55,160 bases of DNA from an uncultured Bacteroidaceae bacterium (GTDB lineage: Bacteria; Bacteroidota; Bacteroidia; Bacteroidales; Bacteroidaceae). Shown here one piece after another: positions 14,914-23,812 of the stretch; the first letter of the stretch is position 1; each line of letters starts with the position of its first letter. Where the stretch lies: positions 1 to 55,160 of the forward strand of contig CALUJL010000032.1 in the NCBI GenBank assembly GCA_944320955.1, in the 5' to 3' direction. The notes under the pieces were generated by a model. The model did not search any database. It saw only the letters and a list, made by a program, of their open reading frames with translations, and was not told where the DNA came from. The translations under genes were made by a program, and so were the position numbers.

Positions 14914-16491
14914 ATGAAGAAAGCAATACATCTTAAATCATTGTACCTGCTCGGGCTTGCCTTGCTTGCAGGCAGCATCGTGACAACCTCCTGCTCCTCA
15001 GACAACGGCGAGGAGGAAGGCATGAGCATGAAGCCGGACATCGCGCTCAACAAGGAAACCCTCGTACTGGAAGTCGGCTCCACGGAGCGGCTCGTAGCCT
15101 CGTTTACTCCGGCCGAAGCACCCAACAAGGGCCACACGTGGACATCGAGTGCCGCAGCCGTGGCCTCGGTGGACGAGACGGGACTGGTGACGGCCGTGGC
15201 CGAGGGCAACGCCGTGATCACCGCCACCGCGCTGGACGGGGGCAAGATGGCCTCCTGCGCCGTGCAGGTGGTGGACCGGATTGTCCACGTCACCCAAGTC
15301 CGTCTGGACAAGACCGAGGAACTCCTCACCGTGGGCAGCAAGCTGCAACTGACGGCCACCGTGCTGCCGGAGAACGCCACGGACAAATCCATAAAGTGGA
15401 CCTCGAGCGACGACGCCATAGCCACCGTGGACGGAAACGGGCAGGTGACAGCCTTGGCTGAAGGCACGGCCACCGTCTCCGCCGTGAGCAACGACGGCGA
15501 AAAGCGGGGCTCCTGCCGGATCACCGTAGCCGCCCGGGGCGTGCGCTTCTCCACGCCCGTCATCGAGGACATCACCACCTCCACGGCCCACCTCTCGGGC
15601 ACGATACGCCCCGTCGAAGTAACAATTGAAGAAGTGGGTGCCTGCTACTCCACCGAGCCGTCGCCCACCATGGCCGACCGGACCGTCATACTCTCGGGCG
15701 AAGAAGTGTCCTACACCCTGAACGGACTCTCCCCCGCCACGACCTACTACGTGCGCTTCTACGCCCGGACGACCGACGGGCAAATCTCCTACGGCGAGCA
15801 GGAAGAATTCACGACCTCCGTGGAAATCGTCACCGAGTTTGAGCCGACGGATGTGTACGAGAACAAGTTAGTCCTCGTCTCCCCGGCGCCTGCGAGCGTG
15901 ACGAGCGTGAATATTTGCTACGGCACATTGCCCAATCCCAAAATTACGGACAACACGACCACAGCATCAATAGGAGAAGACGGACGGTTGCACCTGACTT
16001 TAGAGCACCTGGCCACAGGAGAGACCTACTATTTGCGCAGTTATACCCTGATAGGAGGCTCTGCCGTAGAATATCACGATGATGAGGTCACCATAGAAAC
16101 GATAGACAAGAATGAGTTCTCTATAGAATACAGTACGGATAAAGACGATCTTACATCAGACGGATACTATGGGGATATCATTTCCGGCTTTATATATCGT
16201 TATCACTTCCCTATGCAATACAATATTGCAATTCCCGGGACATATAAGGTACAAGCTACTAAAGGAACAATAAGCAAAAATACAACCTTCAATGGAGGCC
16301 CCATTTATATAGAAAGTGGTTCAGGGAGCTTCAGATATAGGTCACAGGGAGTATTTGAAGAGTACGGATTTCCATATTCTTATGCTAAGTTCGCTGCTGA
16401 CGACATCGTTTTCGAGAACATGGACACTTCCATCAAGTATCACTTGACGAGAGCTTATTTCCAAGTCATTACAGAATACAACGGAGCCTAA
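14914..16491 (+). CDS. lipoprotein with two BIG2 domains and fibronectin-like repeats
   Basis: A 525-residue predicted surface lipoprotein. The signal ends TTSC (Cys27) and is followed by the acidic stretch SSDNGEEEG. Two bacterial Ig-like (BIG2) domains occupy about 41-120 and 125-206, each with the hallmark WTSS...A.VD..G.V.A.AEG.A.ITA pattern. A fibronectin type III-like domain follows (about 208-300; LSPATTYYVRFYART) and then a second, weaker one (LATGETYYLRSY). The last 130 residues are unassigned. BIG2 and FN3 modules usually act as stalks or binding modules outside the cell. It sits 25 nt upstream of the cysteine-rich precursor gene, which suggests a structural or docking partner for the mature product; this is inference. 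Confidence 0.85.
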   Translation: MKKAIHLKSLYLLGLALLAGSIVTTSCSSDNGEEEGMSMKPDIALNKETLVLEVGSTERLVASFTPAEAPNKGHTWTSSAAAVASVDETGLVTAVAEGNAVITATALDGGKMASCAVQVVDRIVHVTQVRLDKTEELLTVGSKLQLTATVLPENATDKSIKWTSSDDAIATVDGNGQVTALAEGTATVSAVSNDGEKRGSCRITVAARGVRFSTPVIEDITTSTAHLSGTIRPVEVTIEEVGACYSTEPSPTMADRTVILSGEEVSYTLNGLSPATTYYVRFYARTTDGQISYGEQEEFTTSVEIVTEFEPTDVYENKLVLVSPAPASVTSVNICYGTLPNPKITDNTTTASIGEDGRLHLTLEHLATGETYYLRSYTLIGGSAVEYHDDEVTIETIDKNEFSIEYSTDKDDLTSDGYYGDIISGFIYRYHFPMQYNIAIPGTYKVQATKGTISKNTTFNGGPIYIESGSGSFRYRSQGVFEEYGFPYSYAKFAADDIVFENMDTSIKYHLTRAYFQVITEYNGA

Positions 16492-16516
16492 TGGCAGATT
16501 TATATACTACATAGCT

Positions 16517-17104
16517 ATGCACAATAAAAAGCTAACCCGCCGCGAGTTCTTCAGGACGAGCCTCCAGCGCACGCTGCCTTTCCTGGGTATCCTGACGCTG
16601 GGGCCGACCCTGCTGTCGGGCTGCGGCGAAGACGACACCCCGCCCATGGACTGCGGAAACAGCTGCGTAGGTACAGCCCGGGGCGGATGCGGGTCGAGCT
16701 GCAGCAACAGCTGCGTAGGCACGGCACAGGGCGGATGCGGTTCGGGATGCCAGAGCGGCTGCAAGGACTCGTGCCGGGACACGTGCCAAGACGCGTGCAG
16801 CGACTCCTGCACCGGTACGTCGGAGTCTTCCTCGTGCTCCGACTGCGGCAGCAACTGCTCGGGAAGTTGCGACAACACGTCCACTTCCTCCACGTGCTCA
16901 GGCTGCGGCAACAGCTGCAACCGGGGCTGTGCGCAAAACTGCGACACGACGTGCCGCACGGGGTGCAAGGTATCGTGCATGAATACGTGCGACCGCTCGT
17001 GCCAAGGCTCGTGTGACACCTCGTGTCTTGGAAGCTGCAGTCAATGGTGCCAATATACTTGTCAAGGTACTTGCATGTTTGACTGCCTGACCACGAATCG
17101 GTAA
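16517..17104 (+). CDS. CXXX-repeat cysteine-rich RiPP precursor with twin-arginine lipoprotein signal
   Basis: A 195-residue protein with 34 cysteines. The N terminus has the twin-arginine motif TRREFFR (Arg8-Arg9), a hydrophobic stretch and the lipobox LLSGC (Cys36) followed by GEDD, so it should be exported, lipidated and possibly surface-displayed. From Cys46 to Cys190 the cysteines fall on a four-residue grid: 31 of 37 grid positions are Cys and only Cys107 and Cys127 are off register. The last 16 (130-190) are unbroken CXXX repeats. Residues just before Cys are mostly Ser or Thr. It overlaps the radical SAM gene by 1 nt (TAATG). The architecture and neighbours match the CXXX-repeat target families of radical SAM maturases, known by computational definition; the product is unknown. 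A metal-binding or purely disulfide-rich protein is the alternative. Confidence 0.85.
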   Translation: MHNKKLTRREFFRTSLQRTLPFLGILTLGPTLLSGCGEDDTPPMDCGNSCVGTARGGCGSSCSNSCVGTAQGGCGSGCQSGCKDSCRDTCQDACSDSCTGTSESSSCSDCGSNCSGSCDNTSTSSTCSGCGNSCNRGCAQNCDTTCRTGCKVSCMNTCDRSCQGSCDTSCLGSCSQWCQYTCQGTCMFDCLTTNR

Positions 17105-18285
17105 TGAGCAACCTTATCTATAAGAAAACTTCTACCTGGCAGGAGGGGCGGGCCAAAAGCATTACTTTCATCGTGACGAAAGACTGCCAGCTGGCCTGCA
17201 AATACTGCTACCTCGTGGGCAAGAACGCTGGGGAACGGATGACGTGGGAGACGGCACGGCAGGCCATCGACTACATATTGGATCGGGAAGAGGAGTTCCG
17301 CGAGGAGTCGGTAGTGTGGGACTTCATCGGCGGCGAGCCGTTTCTGGAAATCGACCTGATAGACCGCATCTGCGACTACCTGAAGGTGGAGATGTTCCGC
17401 CGCGGGCACCACTGGTTCGACTCCTACCGTTTCAGCTTCTCCACCAACGGCATCAACTACCGGGAGGAGAAAGTGCAACGCTTCATCCGGAAAAACCTCA
17501 CACACCTGAGCATCGGCATCACCATCGACGGCACGCGGCGCAAGCACGACCTGAACCGCATCTACCGCTCGGGGCGCGGATCGTATGACGACGTGGCGCG
17601 CAACATACCGCTCTGGCTGGAGCAGTTCCCCAACGGGGCTACCAAGGTGACGGTCAGCAGTGCAGACATACCCTACATACGGGAGAGCGTGCTCCACCTC
17701 TACAGCCTCGGCATACGCGAGGTGAACATCAACTGCGTGTTCGAAGACGTATGGCAAGAGGGCGACGACGCCCGCTTCGAGGAACAGCTGACAGCGCTGG
17801 CCGACGAGATTATCGACCGGGGACTCTACCGCACGCATTCCTGTTCGTTCTTCAACGAGCACATCGGCCGCCCGCTGGACCCGGAGGGGGAAAACCGGAA
17901 CTGGTGCGGCGCAGGGCGGATGCTGGCCATAGACGCGGCGGGAAACTTCTATCCTTGCACGCGCTTCGCGCAGTACTCGCTGCGCAACAAGCGGGCGCGC
18001 ACGGTGGGGAACCTGCGCGAAGGGCTCGACCGCAACCGGCTGCGCCCCTTCCTGGCCCTGGACCGCTGCACGCAGAGCCCGCGCGAGTGCATGGAGTGCG
18101 AGGTGGCCTCGGGCTGTGCCTGGTGCCAGGGCGAGAACTACGATGCGGCGGAGACTGACACCATCTACCGCCGCTCCACGGCCATCTGCCGGATGCACAA
18201 AGCCCGCGTGCGGGCCAACAACTACTACTGGAACCGGCTCTACCGGAAACTGGAACAGGAAAAGACGAAGGAGGAAACGGCATGA
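17104..18285 (+). CDS. radical SAM/SPASM peptide maturase, CXXX-repeat target type
   Basis: A 393-residue radical SAM enzyme. The [4Fe-4S]-SAM motif CxxxCxxC is C28-QLA-C32-KY-C35, and IGGEP (75-79) is the SAM-contacting strand. The C-terminal SPASM domain has Cys268, 285, 322, 329, 332, 338, 341 and 362, enough for two auxiliary iron-sulfur clusters. Enzymes of this plan modify ribosomal peptides, commonly by forming thioether or carbon-carbon cross-links. It starts within the stop codon of the cysteine-rich precursor gene and overlaps the next gene by 4 nt, so precursor and enzymes are translationally coupled. I judge it the main maturase of the CXXX precursor. The exact bond it forms cannot be read from sequence. 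Confidence 0.9.
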   Translation: MSNLIYKKTSTWQEGRAKSITFIVTKDCQLACKYCYLVGKNAGERMTWETARQAIDYILDREEEFREESVVWDFIGGEPFLEIDLIDRICDYLKVEMFRRGHHWFDSYRFSFSTNGINYREEKVQRFIRKNLTHLSIGITIDGTRRKHDLNRIYRSGRGSYDDVARNIPLWLEQFPNGATKVTVSSADIPYIRESVLHLYSLGIREVNINCVFEDVWQEGDDARFEEQLTALADEIIDRGLYRTHSCSFFNEHIGRPLDPEGENRNWCGAGRMLAIDAAGNFYPCTRFAQYSLRNKRARTVGNLREGLDRNRLRPFLALDRCTQSPRECMECEVASGCAWCQGENYDAAETDTIYRRSTAICRMHKARVRANNYYWNRLYRKLEQEKTKEETA

Positions 18286-19220
18286 TGGAATACCTCGTCA
18301 TCCTCCTGGACGACACGGCTCCCTCCTATTGTGCGTACACCGTCCCACCCCGGGAACGCCGCCTGATAAGTACGGAGGACCTGAAAGCGGGCATCACGTT
18401 TGCCTTGAAAGAAAACCTACGCGTACAGTTCGTCTGCCCAGAGTATGCCCTGCCCCCCGAATACCGGGCACTCATGGAGACAGTGGAACACAGCCGGATA
18501 CAAACGGCCGACTGCGCAGAAAGGGGCACAGAAGTCGCGGTATTCAACAGATGGGACAGCCTCGAAGGCTATCCGTATGCCCCGGAAACCGCTTACATCC
18601 TGAGGACGGGCAAAGAGGAGTTTTTCCGGCAGTATCCGCAAATTGCGGGGATACTGGAGCGGGTGGCGCGGCTCAACGTCATCATCACCGACATCGAGAC
18701 ATTCGGCGAAGAGGATTTCTCCCGCTACGCCGCTGCCCTACGGATTCTTTCCGGCAGTGTACTGACACTCTTCCTACAAGGAAAAAGACCTCAACTCAAC
18801 CTCCTGACGGACCGGCTGATGCTGGAAGAAATGAACAACTGCAACGCGGGCTGGAAAAGCATAACACTCGCCCCGGACGGACGCTTCTACATCTGCCCGG
18901 CATTCTACTACGAAAACGAGCCAAAATGTGTGGGCTCCCTCAAAACTGGTCTCCACATCGGGGATGCCTGCCTTTATCGGCCGGACTATGCCCCGATATG
19001 CCGGCGATGCGATGCCTACCACTGCAGGCGGTGCATCTGGCAGAACAAGAAAACGACACTGGAAGTGAACATCCCTTCACGCGAGCAGTGCGTCACGGCC
19101 CATATTGAGCGGGAGGCCGCGCGGTGCCTGCTGGACGAACTACACAAACACGGACTTTTCGCTAACCGAGAAGAGATAAAAGAACTATCCTATCTGGACC
19201 CGCTCGATACGATGGACTAA
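18282..19220 (+). CDS. second CXXX-repeat peptide maturase, SPASM-like without SAM motif
   Basis: A 312-residue protein. The N-terminal 180 residues have no CxxxCxxC motif, so it should not bind the SAM cluster. The C-terminal part has a SPASM-like cysteine set: Cys187, 205, 240, 243, 248, 251 and 270, in the contexts LAPDGRFYICPAF and CRRCDAYHCRRC. It resembles what is called CXXX repeat peptide maturase in current family nomenclature, a companion of the radical SAM enzyme. Likely roles are substrate binding, cluster-dependent assistance or heterodimer formation with the upstream enzyme. The 4-nt ATGA overlap with that gene supports stoichiometric production. Confidence 0.82.
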   Translation: MMEYLVILLDDTAPSYCAYTVPPRERRLISTEDLKAGITFALKENLRVQFVCPEYALPPEYRALMETVEHSRIQTADCAERGTEVAVFNRWDSLEGYPYAPETAYILRTGKEEFFRQYPQIAGILERVARLNVIITDIETFGEEDFSRYAAALRILSGSVLTLFLQGKRPQLNLLTDRLMLEEMNNCNAGWKSITLAPDGRFYICPAFYYENEPKCVGSLKTGLHIGDACLYRPDYAPICRRCDAYHCRRCIWQNKKTTLEVNIPSREQCVTAHIEREAARCLLDELHKHGLFANREEIKELSYLDPLDTMD

Positions 19221-19252
19221 CAAACCCAAAGGCAACCATAAAGAGAAGAATC

Positions 19253-19528
19253 ATGAAGAAATTAGTAGGAAAAGTGACGGAGGCGGAAAAACAGGAGATA
19301 CAAGCTCTCTTCGAACGCCGCAACGGGCTGACAGAGTTGGCCCGGATTGTGACTCCAACGGACGAGGCGCTATACGAGAAAGTAGTGGCAGATTTAGGCC
19401 GGACCGGTACACGGTTCCAAGACTGGTGGAACCGCATGGCGGAAAAATACCAATGGGAAAGCCGCGACAACGGCAACTGGGAAATAGACTTCCAGACCAA
19501 CGACATCTATCTCGTTTACCCAGAATAA
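19253..19528 (+). CDS. CXXX-repeat peptide modification system small protein
   Basis: A 91-residue soluble protein, charged and probably helical for the first 70 residues, with a C-terminal WEIDFQTNDIYLVYPE. No cysteine and no signal peptide, so cytosolic. It fits the small accessory protein that accompanies CXXX-repeat maturases; a role as recognition element or chaperone for the precursor leader is plausible but not shown. It is the last gene of the run, 32 nt after the second maturase and 10 nt before the terminator stem. Confidence 0.75.
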   Translation: MKKLVGKVTEAEKQEIQALFERRNGLTELARIVTPTDEALYEKVVADLGRTGTRFQDWWNRMAEKYQWESRDNGNWEIDFQTNDIYLVYPE

Positions 19529-19538
19529 TAACAAAAAG

Positions 19539-19570
19539 AAAGCCATCGGGGGCAAGACCTCGATGGCTTT
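19539..19570. terminator. bidirectional terminator between the RiPP block and the ribosomal cluster
   Basis: AAAGCCATCG (19539-19548) pairs perfectly with CGATGGCTTT (19561-19570) across a 12-nt loop; short A- and T-runs flank both arms. It serves the RiPP run from the left and rplQ (ending at 19602) from the right. Confidence 0.75.
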
Positions 19571-19601
19571 TCTATTGGCAATAAAAGAGTATAGCGGAAT
19601 A

Positions 19602-20129
19602 CTATTCAGCTTTGGGAGCTTCCTCCTGGGGCTTCTCGCCTTCTGCGGCAGGAGCTGCAGCCTCGGTTGCGGGAGCTGCGGCTTCGGGTGCTGCGGCTTC
19701 AGCTTTCGCAGAAGAGGACTTGCGGCTACGACGAGTCGCTTTCTTCGTCTTCTGGTCCTTGAGCATGTTCTCATCGTAGTCTACCAACTCGATGAAACAC
19801 ATGGCAGCATTGTCGCCCAGACGATGGCCCAACTTGATGATGCGGGTATAACCGCCCGGACGATCGGCTATCTTCACGGCTACTTCCTTGAAGAGTTCGG
19901 TAACAACGAACTTGTCCTTCAAGTTGCTAAACACGAGACGACGCGAAGCGGTAGTGTCGGTCTTTGCCTTGGTCAGCAGCGGTTCGATGTATTTACGCAA
20001 AGCCTTTGCCTTGGGGACAGTGGTCGTTATGCGTTTATGCTTGATGAGAGAGCACGCCATATTGGCAAGCATAGCACTGCGATGCTCGGCGGTACGGCTC
20101 AAATGGTTGAATTTCTTATTGTGTCTCAT
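19602..20129 (-). CDS. rplQ: 50S ribosomal protein L17
   Basis: 175 residues. The first 125 are the conserved L17 core ([21 protein letters not shown], a near-universal start). The rest is an Ala/Glu/Lys-rich low-complexity tail from about 126 onward ([20 protein letters not shown]) that many Bacteroidales L17 proteins carry. Last gene of the ribosomal cluster, 5 nt after rpoA. Confidence 0.97.
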   Translation of the reverse strand: MRHNKKFNHLSRTAEHRSAMLANMACSLIKHKRITTTVPKAKALRKYIEPLLTKAKTDTTASRRLVFSNLKDKFVVTELFKEVAVKIADRPGGYTRIIKLGHRLGDNAAMCFIELVDYDENMLKDQKTKKATRRSRKSSSAKAEAAAPEAAAPATEAAAPAAEGEKPQEEAPKAE

Positions 20130-20134
20130 TGATC

Positions 20135-21127
20135 TTATTCTTTATCTAATTTGTATTTGGAGATATCAGTCCCGAACGAGAGATTCAGGCTGTCGAGCAG
20201 TTGGTCGAGTTCGGTGAGGGACTTCTTACCGAAATTGCGGAACTTCAGAAGGTCATTCTTATTGAACTGAACCAAGTCGCCCAGAGTCTCGACATCGGCA
20301 GCTTTCAAGCAGTTGAGGGCGCGTACGCTCAAATCCATATCCTGCAACTTGGTCTTCAGAAGCTGGCGCATGTGGAGCACTTCTTCATCGAACTCCTCAT
20401 TGCTCTCGCTATCGGCAGACTCAAGCGTGATCTTCTCGTCGGAGAAGAGCATGAAATGGTGGATCAGGATTTTTGCCGCTTCCTTCAAGGCATCCTTGGG
20501 ATGGATGGAACCGTCGGTCGTAATCTCAAGAATCAACTTCTCATAGTCTGTCTTCTGCTCAACGCGGAAGTTTTCCACCGTATACTTCACATTGCAAATC
20601 GGAGTATAGATGGAGTCGATCGGCAGGACATTGACATCGGTGCAATATACCCGGTTTTCTTCGGCAGGCACATAGCCCCGGCCTTTGTTGACTGATATTT
20701 CGATGGAAAGTTTTGCTTTCGGGTCGAGATGACAAATAACCAAATCAGGATTTAACACTTCAAATCCTGTCAAACATTTACTTATGTCACCAGCCTTGAA
20801 CTCCTTTGCATTCTCTATGTTTACGAGGGCCTTTTCCTCCTCAATCTCTTCCACAACTTGCTTGAAACGCACCTGTTTCAGATTCAGAATGATGTTCGTC
20901 ACATCTTCTTTGACGCCCGGAACAGTGGCGAATTCATGCTCTACCCCTTCGATCTTGATCGTATTGATGGCAAAGCCTTCCAATGAAGAAAGGAGCATAC
21001 GGCGCAAGGCGTTACCGACGGTAGTTCCAAAACCAGGCTCCAACGGACGGAACTCGAACTTTCCGAACTTGGCATCTGATTCCAACATCAGGACCTTGTC
21101 AGGCTTTTGAAATGCTAATATAGCCAT
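20135..21127 (-). CDS. rpoA: RNA polymerase alpha subunit
   Basis: 330 residues. The N-terminal dimerisation and assembly domain includes [17 protein letters not shown]; the C-terminal helix-hairpin-helix domain (about 260-320) includes [19 protein letters not shown] and [15 protein letters not shown], which contacts promoter DNA and activators. Full length and intact. It lies between rpsD and rplQ as in most bacteria. Confidence 0.98.
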   Translation of the reverse strand: MAILAFQKPDKVLMLESDAKFGKFEFRPLEPGFGTTVGNALRRMLLSSLEGFAINTIKIEGVEHEFATVPGVKEDVTNIILNLKQVRFKQVVEEIEEEKALVNIENAKEFKAGDISKCLTGFEVLNPDLVICHLDPKAKLSIEISVNKGRGYVPAEENRVYCTDVNVLPIDSIYTPICNVKYTVENFRVEQKTDYEKLILEITTDGSIHPKDALKEAAKILIHHFMLFSDEKITLESADSESNEEFDEEVLHMRQLLKTKLQDMDLSVRALNCLKAADVETLGDLVQFNKNDLLKFRNFGKKSLTELDQLLDSLNLSFGTDISKYKLDKE

Positions 21128-21145
21128 ATACTACTGAATTATTGA

Positions 21146-21751
21146 TTATTTAGAATACAACTCGACAATCAACTGCTCCTTGATATTCTCAGGGATATCA
21201 GCACGCTCCGGAACATAGAGGAATTTTCCGGACTTGGTGTTGTCATCCCATTCCAGCCAAGGATATTTTCCATGATTGAATCCGGCCAAGGAGTTGTCTA
21301 TCACTTCCAAGGATTTGGATTTCTCGCGTACGCCGATAATTTCACCGGGAACGACAGAATAGGAAGGGATATTCACAACCTGACCGTTTACGACGATATG
21401 CCGGTGGCTTACCAACTGACGGGCTGCAGCACGCGTGGGGGCGATTCCCAAACGATACACTACATTGTCCAGACGGCACTCCAGGAACTTCAGCAGGAAT
21501 TCACCGGTATTGCCTTTTACGGAAGCGGCACGCTCAAAAAGATTGCGGAACTGCTTCTCCAACACTCCGTATGTGTATTTTGCTTTTTGCTTCTCACGAA
21601 GTTGAACAGCATACTCGGAGACTTTTCTTCTCCGGGAATTGCCATGCTGACCGGGAGCATAGTTTTTCTTCGAGAGCACCTTGTCGGGACCGAAGATTGC
21701 TTCACCGAATTTACGAGCGATCTTTGATTTAGGACCTGTATATCTAGCCAT
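21146..21751 (-). CDS. rpsD: 30S ribosomal protein S4
   Basis: 201 residues. Carries the S4 RNA-binding domain ([20 protein letters not shown], near 93-112). The N-terminal zinc-binding cysteines of some S4 proteins are absent, so this is the zinc-free form. S4 is a primary 16S rRNA binder and in many bacteria represses its own operon; no obvious S4-binding leader is recognisable here. Confidence 0.97.
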   Translation of the reverse strand: MARYTGPKSKIARKFGEAIFGPDKVLSKKNYAPGQHGNSRRRKVSEYAVQLREKQKAKYTYGVLEKQFRNLFERAASVKGNTGEFLLKFLECRLDNVVYRLGIAPTRAAARQLVSHRHIVVNGQVVNIPSYSVVPGEIIGVREKSKSLEVIDNSLAGFNHGKYPWLEWDDNTKSGKFLYVPERADIPENIKEQLIVELYSK

Positions 21752-21787
21752 TTTTATACTTTACTTTGTTTGATGAATCCAAATAAA

Positions 21788-22177
21788 TTATACTCTACGT
21801 CTTTTCGGAGGACGACACCCATTGTGTGGAAGCGGAGTAACATCTATAATTTCCACAACCTCAATGCCTGCGCCATGCACAGCGCGGATAGCGGACTCAC
21901 GTCCGTTTCCGGGACCCTTAACAAAAGCCTTTACTTTTCTCAAGCCAAGATCATAGGCCACTTTGGCACAATCCTGTGCAGCCATCTGAGCTGCGTAAGG
22001 AGTATTCTTCTTGGAACCTCTGAAACCCATCTTGCCGGCAGAGGACCAAGAAATGACCTGTCCTTCATTGTTTGCCAAGGAAACTATGATATTATTGAAA
22101 GAAGAATGAACGTGCAATTGTCCCGTTGCACTGACTTTTACAACTTTCTTCTTGGCTGCGACTGTCTTTTTTGCCAT
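21788..22177 (-). CDS. rpsK: 30S ribosomal protein S11
   Basis: 129 residues ending in the conserved [15 protein letters not shown] tail. Lines the platform of the small subunit near the E site. 16 nt after rpsM and 36 nt before rpsD. Confidence 0.97.
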   Translation of the reverse strand: MAKKTVAAKKKVVKVSATGQLHVHSSFNNIIVSLANNEGQVISWSSAGKMGFRGSKKNTPYAAQMAAQDCAKVAYDLGLRKVKAFVKGPGNGRESAIRAVHGAGIEVVEIIDVTPLPHNGCRPPKRRRV

Positions 22178-22193
22178 ATCTCTAACTCAAATA

Positions 22194-22574
22194 TTATTTA
22201 GTAGCTTTTTTCTTGTTTGCAACTGTCTTCTTACGACCTTTGCGCGTACGTGCGTTGTTCTTCGTGCTCTGTCCACGAACCGGGAGACCGATACGGTGAC
22301 GGATGCCACGATAACAACCGATGTCCATCAGGCGCTTGATGTTCAGCTGGACTTCGGAACGAAGATCTCCCTCGACCTTGTATTCCGCACCAATGATCTC
22401 ACGCACTTTCGCTGCCTGGTCATCGGTCCAGTCCTTTACCTTCAAATCTTTGTCAATACCGGCCTTGTCCAATATCTTAGCCGAACTGCTGCGTCCGATA
22501 CCATAGATATAGGTCAACGCTATCTCGCCTCGCTTATTCTGAGGCAAATCTACACCAACAATTCTTATTGCCAT
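22194..22574 (-). CDS. rpsM: 30S ribosomal protein S13
   Basis: 126 residues with the conserved start [15 protein letters not shown] and the [13 protein letters not shown] motif near 91-103, followed by a lysine-rich tail that reaches the P-site tRNA. Confidence 0.97.
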   Translation of the reverse strand: MAIRIVGVDLPQNKRGEIALTYIYGIGRSSSAKILDKAGIDKDLKVKDWTDDQAAKVREIIGAEYKVEGDLRSEVQLNIKRLMDIGCYRGIRHRIGLPVRGQSTKNNARTRKGRKKTVANKKKATK

Positions 22575-22610
22575 ATGTTTTTGATATTTTTCCGATTAAA
22601 AGGGAAATGA

Positions 22611-22727
22611 TTATCCCTGACGTTGTTTGTACTTGGGATTCTTTTTATTTATGACGTATAAACGGCCTTTACGTCGTACTATTTTGCACTCGGGAGTGCG
22701 TTTCTTCAAAGATGCTCTTACTTTCAT
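22611..22727 (-). CDS. rpmJ: 50S ribosomal protein L36
   Basis: 38 residues read directly from the minus strand: starts [14 protein letters not shown] and ends [11 protein letters not shown]. Only one cysteine remains, so this is the zinc-free L36 variant rather than the CxxC zinc-ribbon form. 16 nt after infA and 36 nt before rpsM, the usual place. Confidence 0.96.
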   Translation of the reverse strand: MKVRASLKKRTPECKIVRRKGRLYVINKKNPKYKQRQG

Positions 22728-22743
22728 TTCTTATATCTTCTTT

Positions 22744-22962
22744 TTATTTGTATCTAAAAACAATTCGTCCTTTTGTCAAATCGTAGGGGGACATTTCGAC
22801 TTTCACCTTATCCCCGGGAAGTATCTTAATGTAGTGCATCCGCATCTTTCCCGAGATATGGGCCGTGATCATATGCCCGTTCTCCAATTCGACACGAAAC
22901 ATTGCATTGGACAATGCTTCTGCAATAATTCCATCTTGTTCTATAGCCGATTGTTTTGCCAT
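22744..22962 (-). CDS. infA: translation initiation factor IF-1
   Basis: 72 residues, a single S1/OB fold: begins [17 protein letters not shown] and ends [15 protein letters not shown]. It blocks the A site during initiation. Located between map and rpmJ. Confidence 0.97.
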   Translation of the reverse strand: MAKQSAIEQDGIIAEALSNAMFRVELENGHMITAHISGKMRMHYIKILPGDKVKVEMSPYDLTKGRIVFRYK

Positions 22963-22997
22963 ACTTAATATTCGAGTTTTCTGTGTGATTTTCCTTG

Positions 22998-23795
22998 TTA
23001 TATAGCCTGTGCCCCCAACACTTCTTCCACATACTTGAAGGTCGACAGGATATCCGCGCCCCGCTTTGTCAAGGCAATGGTGTGTTCATAGTGCGCCGCC
23101 ATCTGATGGTCAGCCGTACAAACTGTCCACTTATCGGGAAGCATACGGATGTTTCGTTGCCCGGCCACTATCATCGGCTCAATGGCGATGCACATCCCGA
23201 CCTTCAGCATCTGCCCGTTTCCACGTCGTCCATAGTTGGGAACCATCGGCTCCTCATGCATTTCGCGGCCAATACCATGGCCAACAAACTCACGAATTAC
23301 CGAGAAACCCTCGGCCTCGCACAGTGTCTGTACTGCATAACCGATATCGCCGATACGTTTTCCCGGCGCAGCCTGCTCAATACCCTTGTACAAGGCTTGT
23401 TTGGTCGTTTTCAGAAGTTGCATCGTCTCGGGCTTCACTTCGCCAACTGCAAACGTATAACATGAATCGCCGCAATAGCCATTCAGTTTCGTTCCGCAAT
23501 CAATAGAAACAATATCGCCTTCTTCCAACACACGGTCATTCGGAATGCCATGCACGACTTCATCGTTCACTGAAGCACAGATAGAAGCAGGAAAAGGCTC
23601 TCCGTAAGGATTGGGGAATCCCTTAAAAGTGGGAATTGCCCCATGATCCCGGATAAATGCCTCAGCCACCCGATCCAATTCTTTCGTAGTGATACCCGGA
23701 CGAATTATCTTGGCTAATTCCCCCAAGGTCATCCCCACCAATTCGTTACTGGCACGGAGCAGCTCTATTTCCTCTTCAGTCTTCAGGAAAATCAT
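22998..23795 (-). CDS. map: type I methionine aminopeptidase
   Basis: 265 residues. Removes the initiator methionine from new proteins. Metal ligands are visible in [17 protein letters not shown] (two Asp), [12 protein letters not shown] (His), IAIEPM (Glu) and the final HYEHTIALT (Glu). It sits in the secY-map-infA order common in Bacteroidetes, 17 nt after secY. Confidence 0.97.
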   Translation of the reverse strand: MIFLKTEEEIELLRASNELVGMTLGELAKIIRPGITTKELDRVAEAFIRDHGAIPTFKGFPNPYGEPFPASICASVNDEVVHGIPNDRVLEEGDIVSIDCGTKLNGYCGDSCYTFAVGEVKPETMQLLKTTKQALYKGIEQAAPGKRIGDIGYAVQTLCEAEGFSVIREFVGHGIGREMHEEPMVPNYGRRGNGQMLKVGMCIAIEPMIVAGQRNIRMLPDKWTVCTADHQMAAHYEHTIALTKRGADILSTFKYVEEVLGAQAI

Positions 23796-23812
23796 TGCAA
23801 CTTTCTTCTCTT

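Noticed and set aside
16517-17104. Metallothionein or keratin-like structural protein as the reading of the Cys-rich gene
   Set aside because: The twin-arginine lipoprotein leader, four-residue grid and translational coupling to radical SAM enzymes fit a RiPP precursor much better, though metal binding by the product is not excluded.
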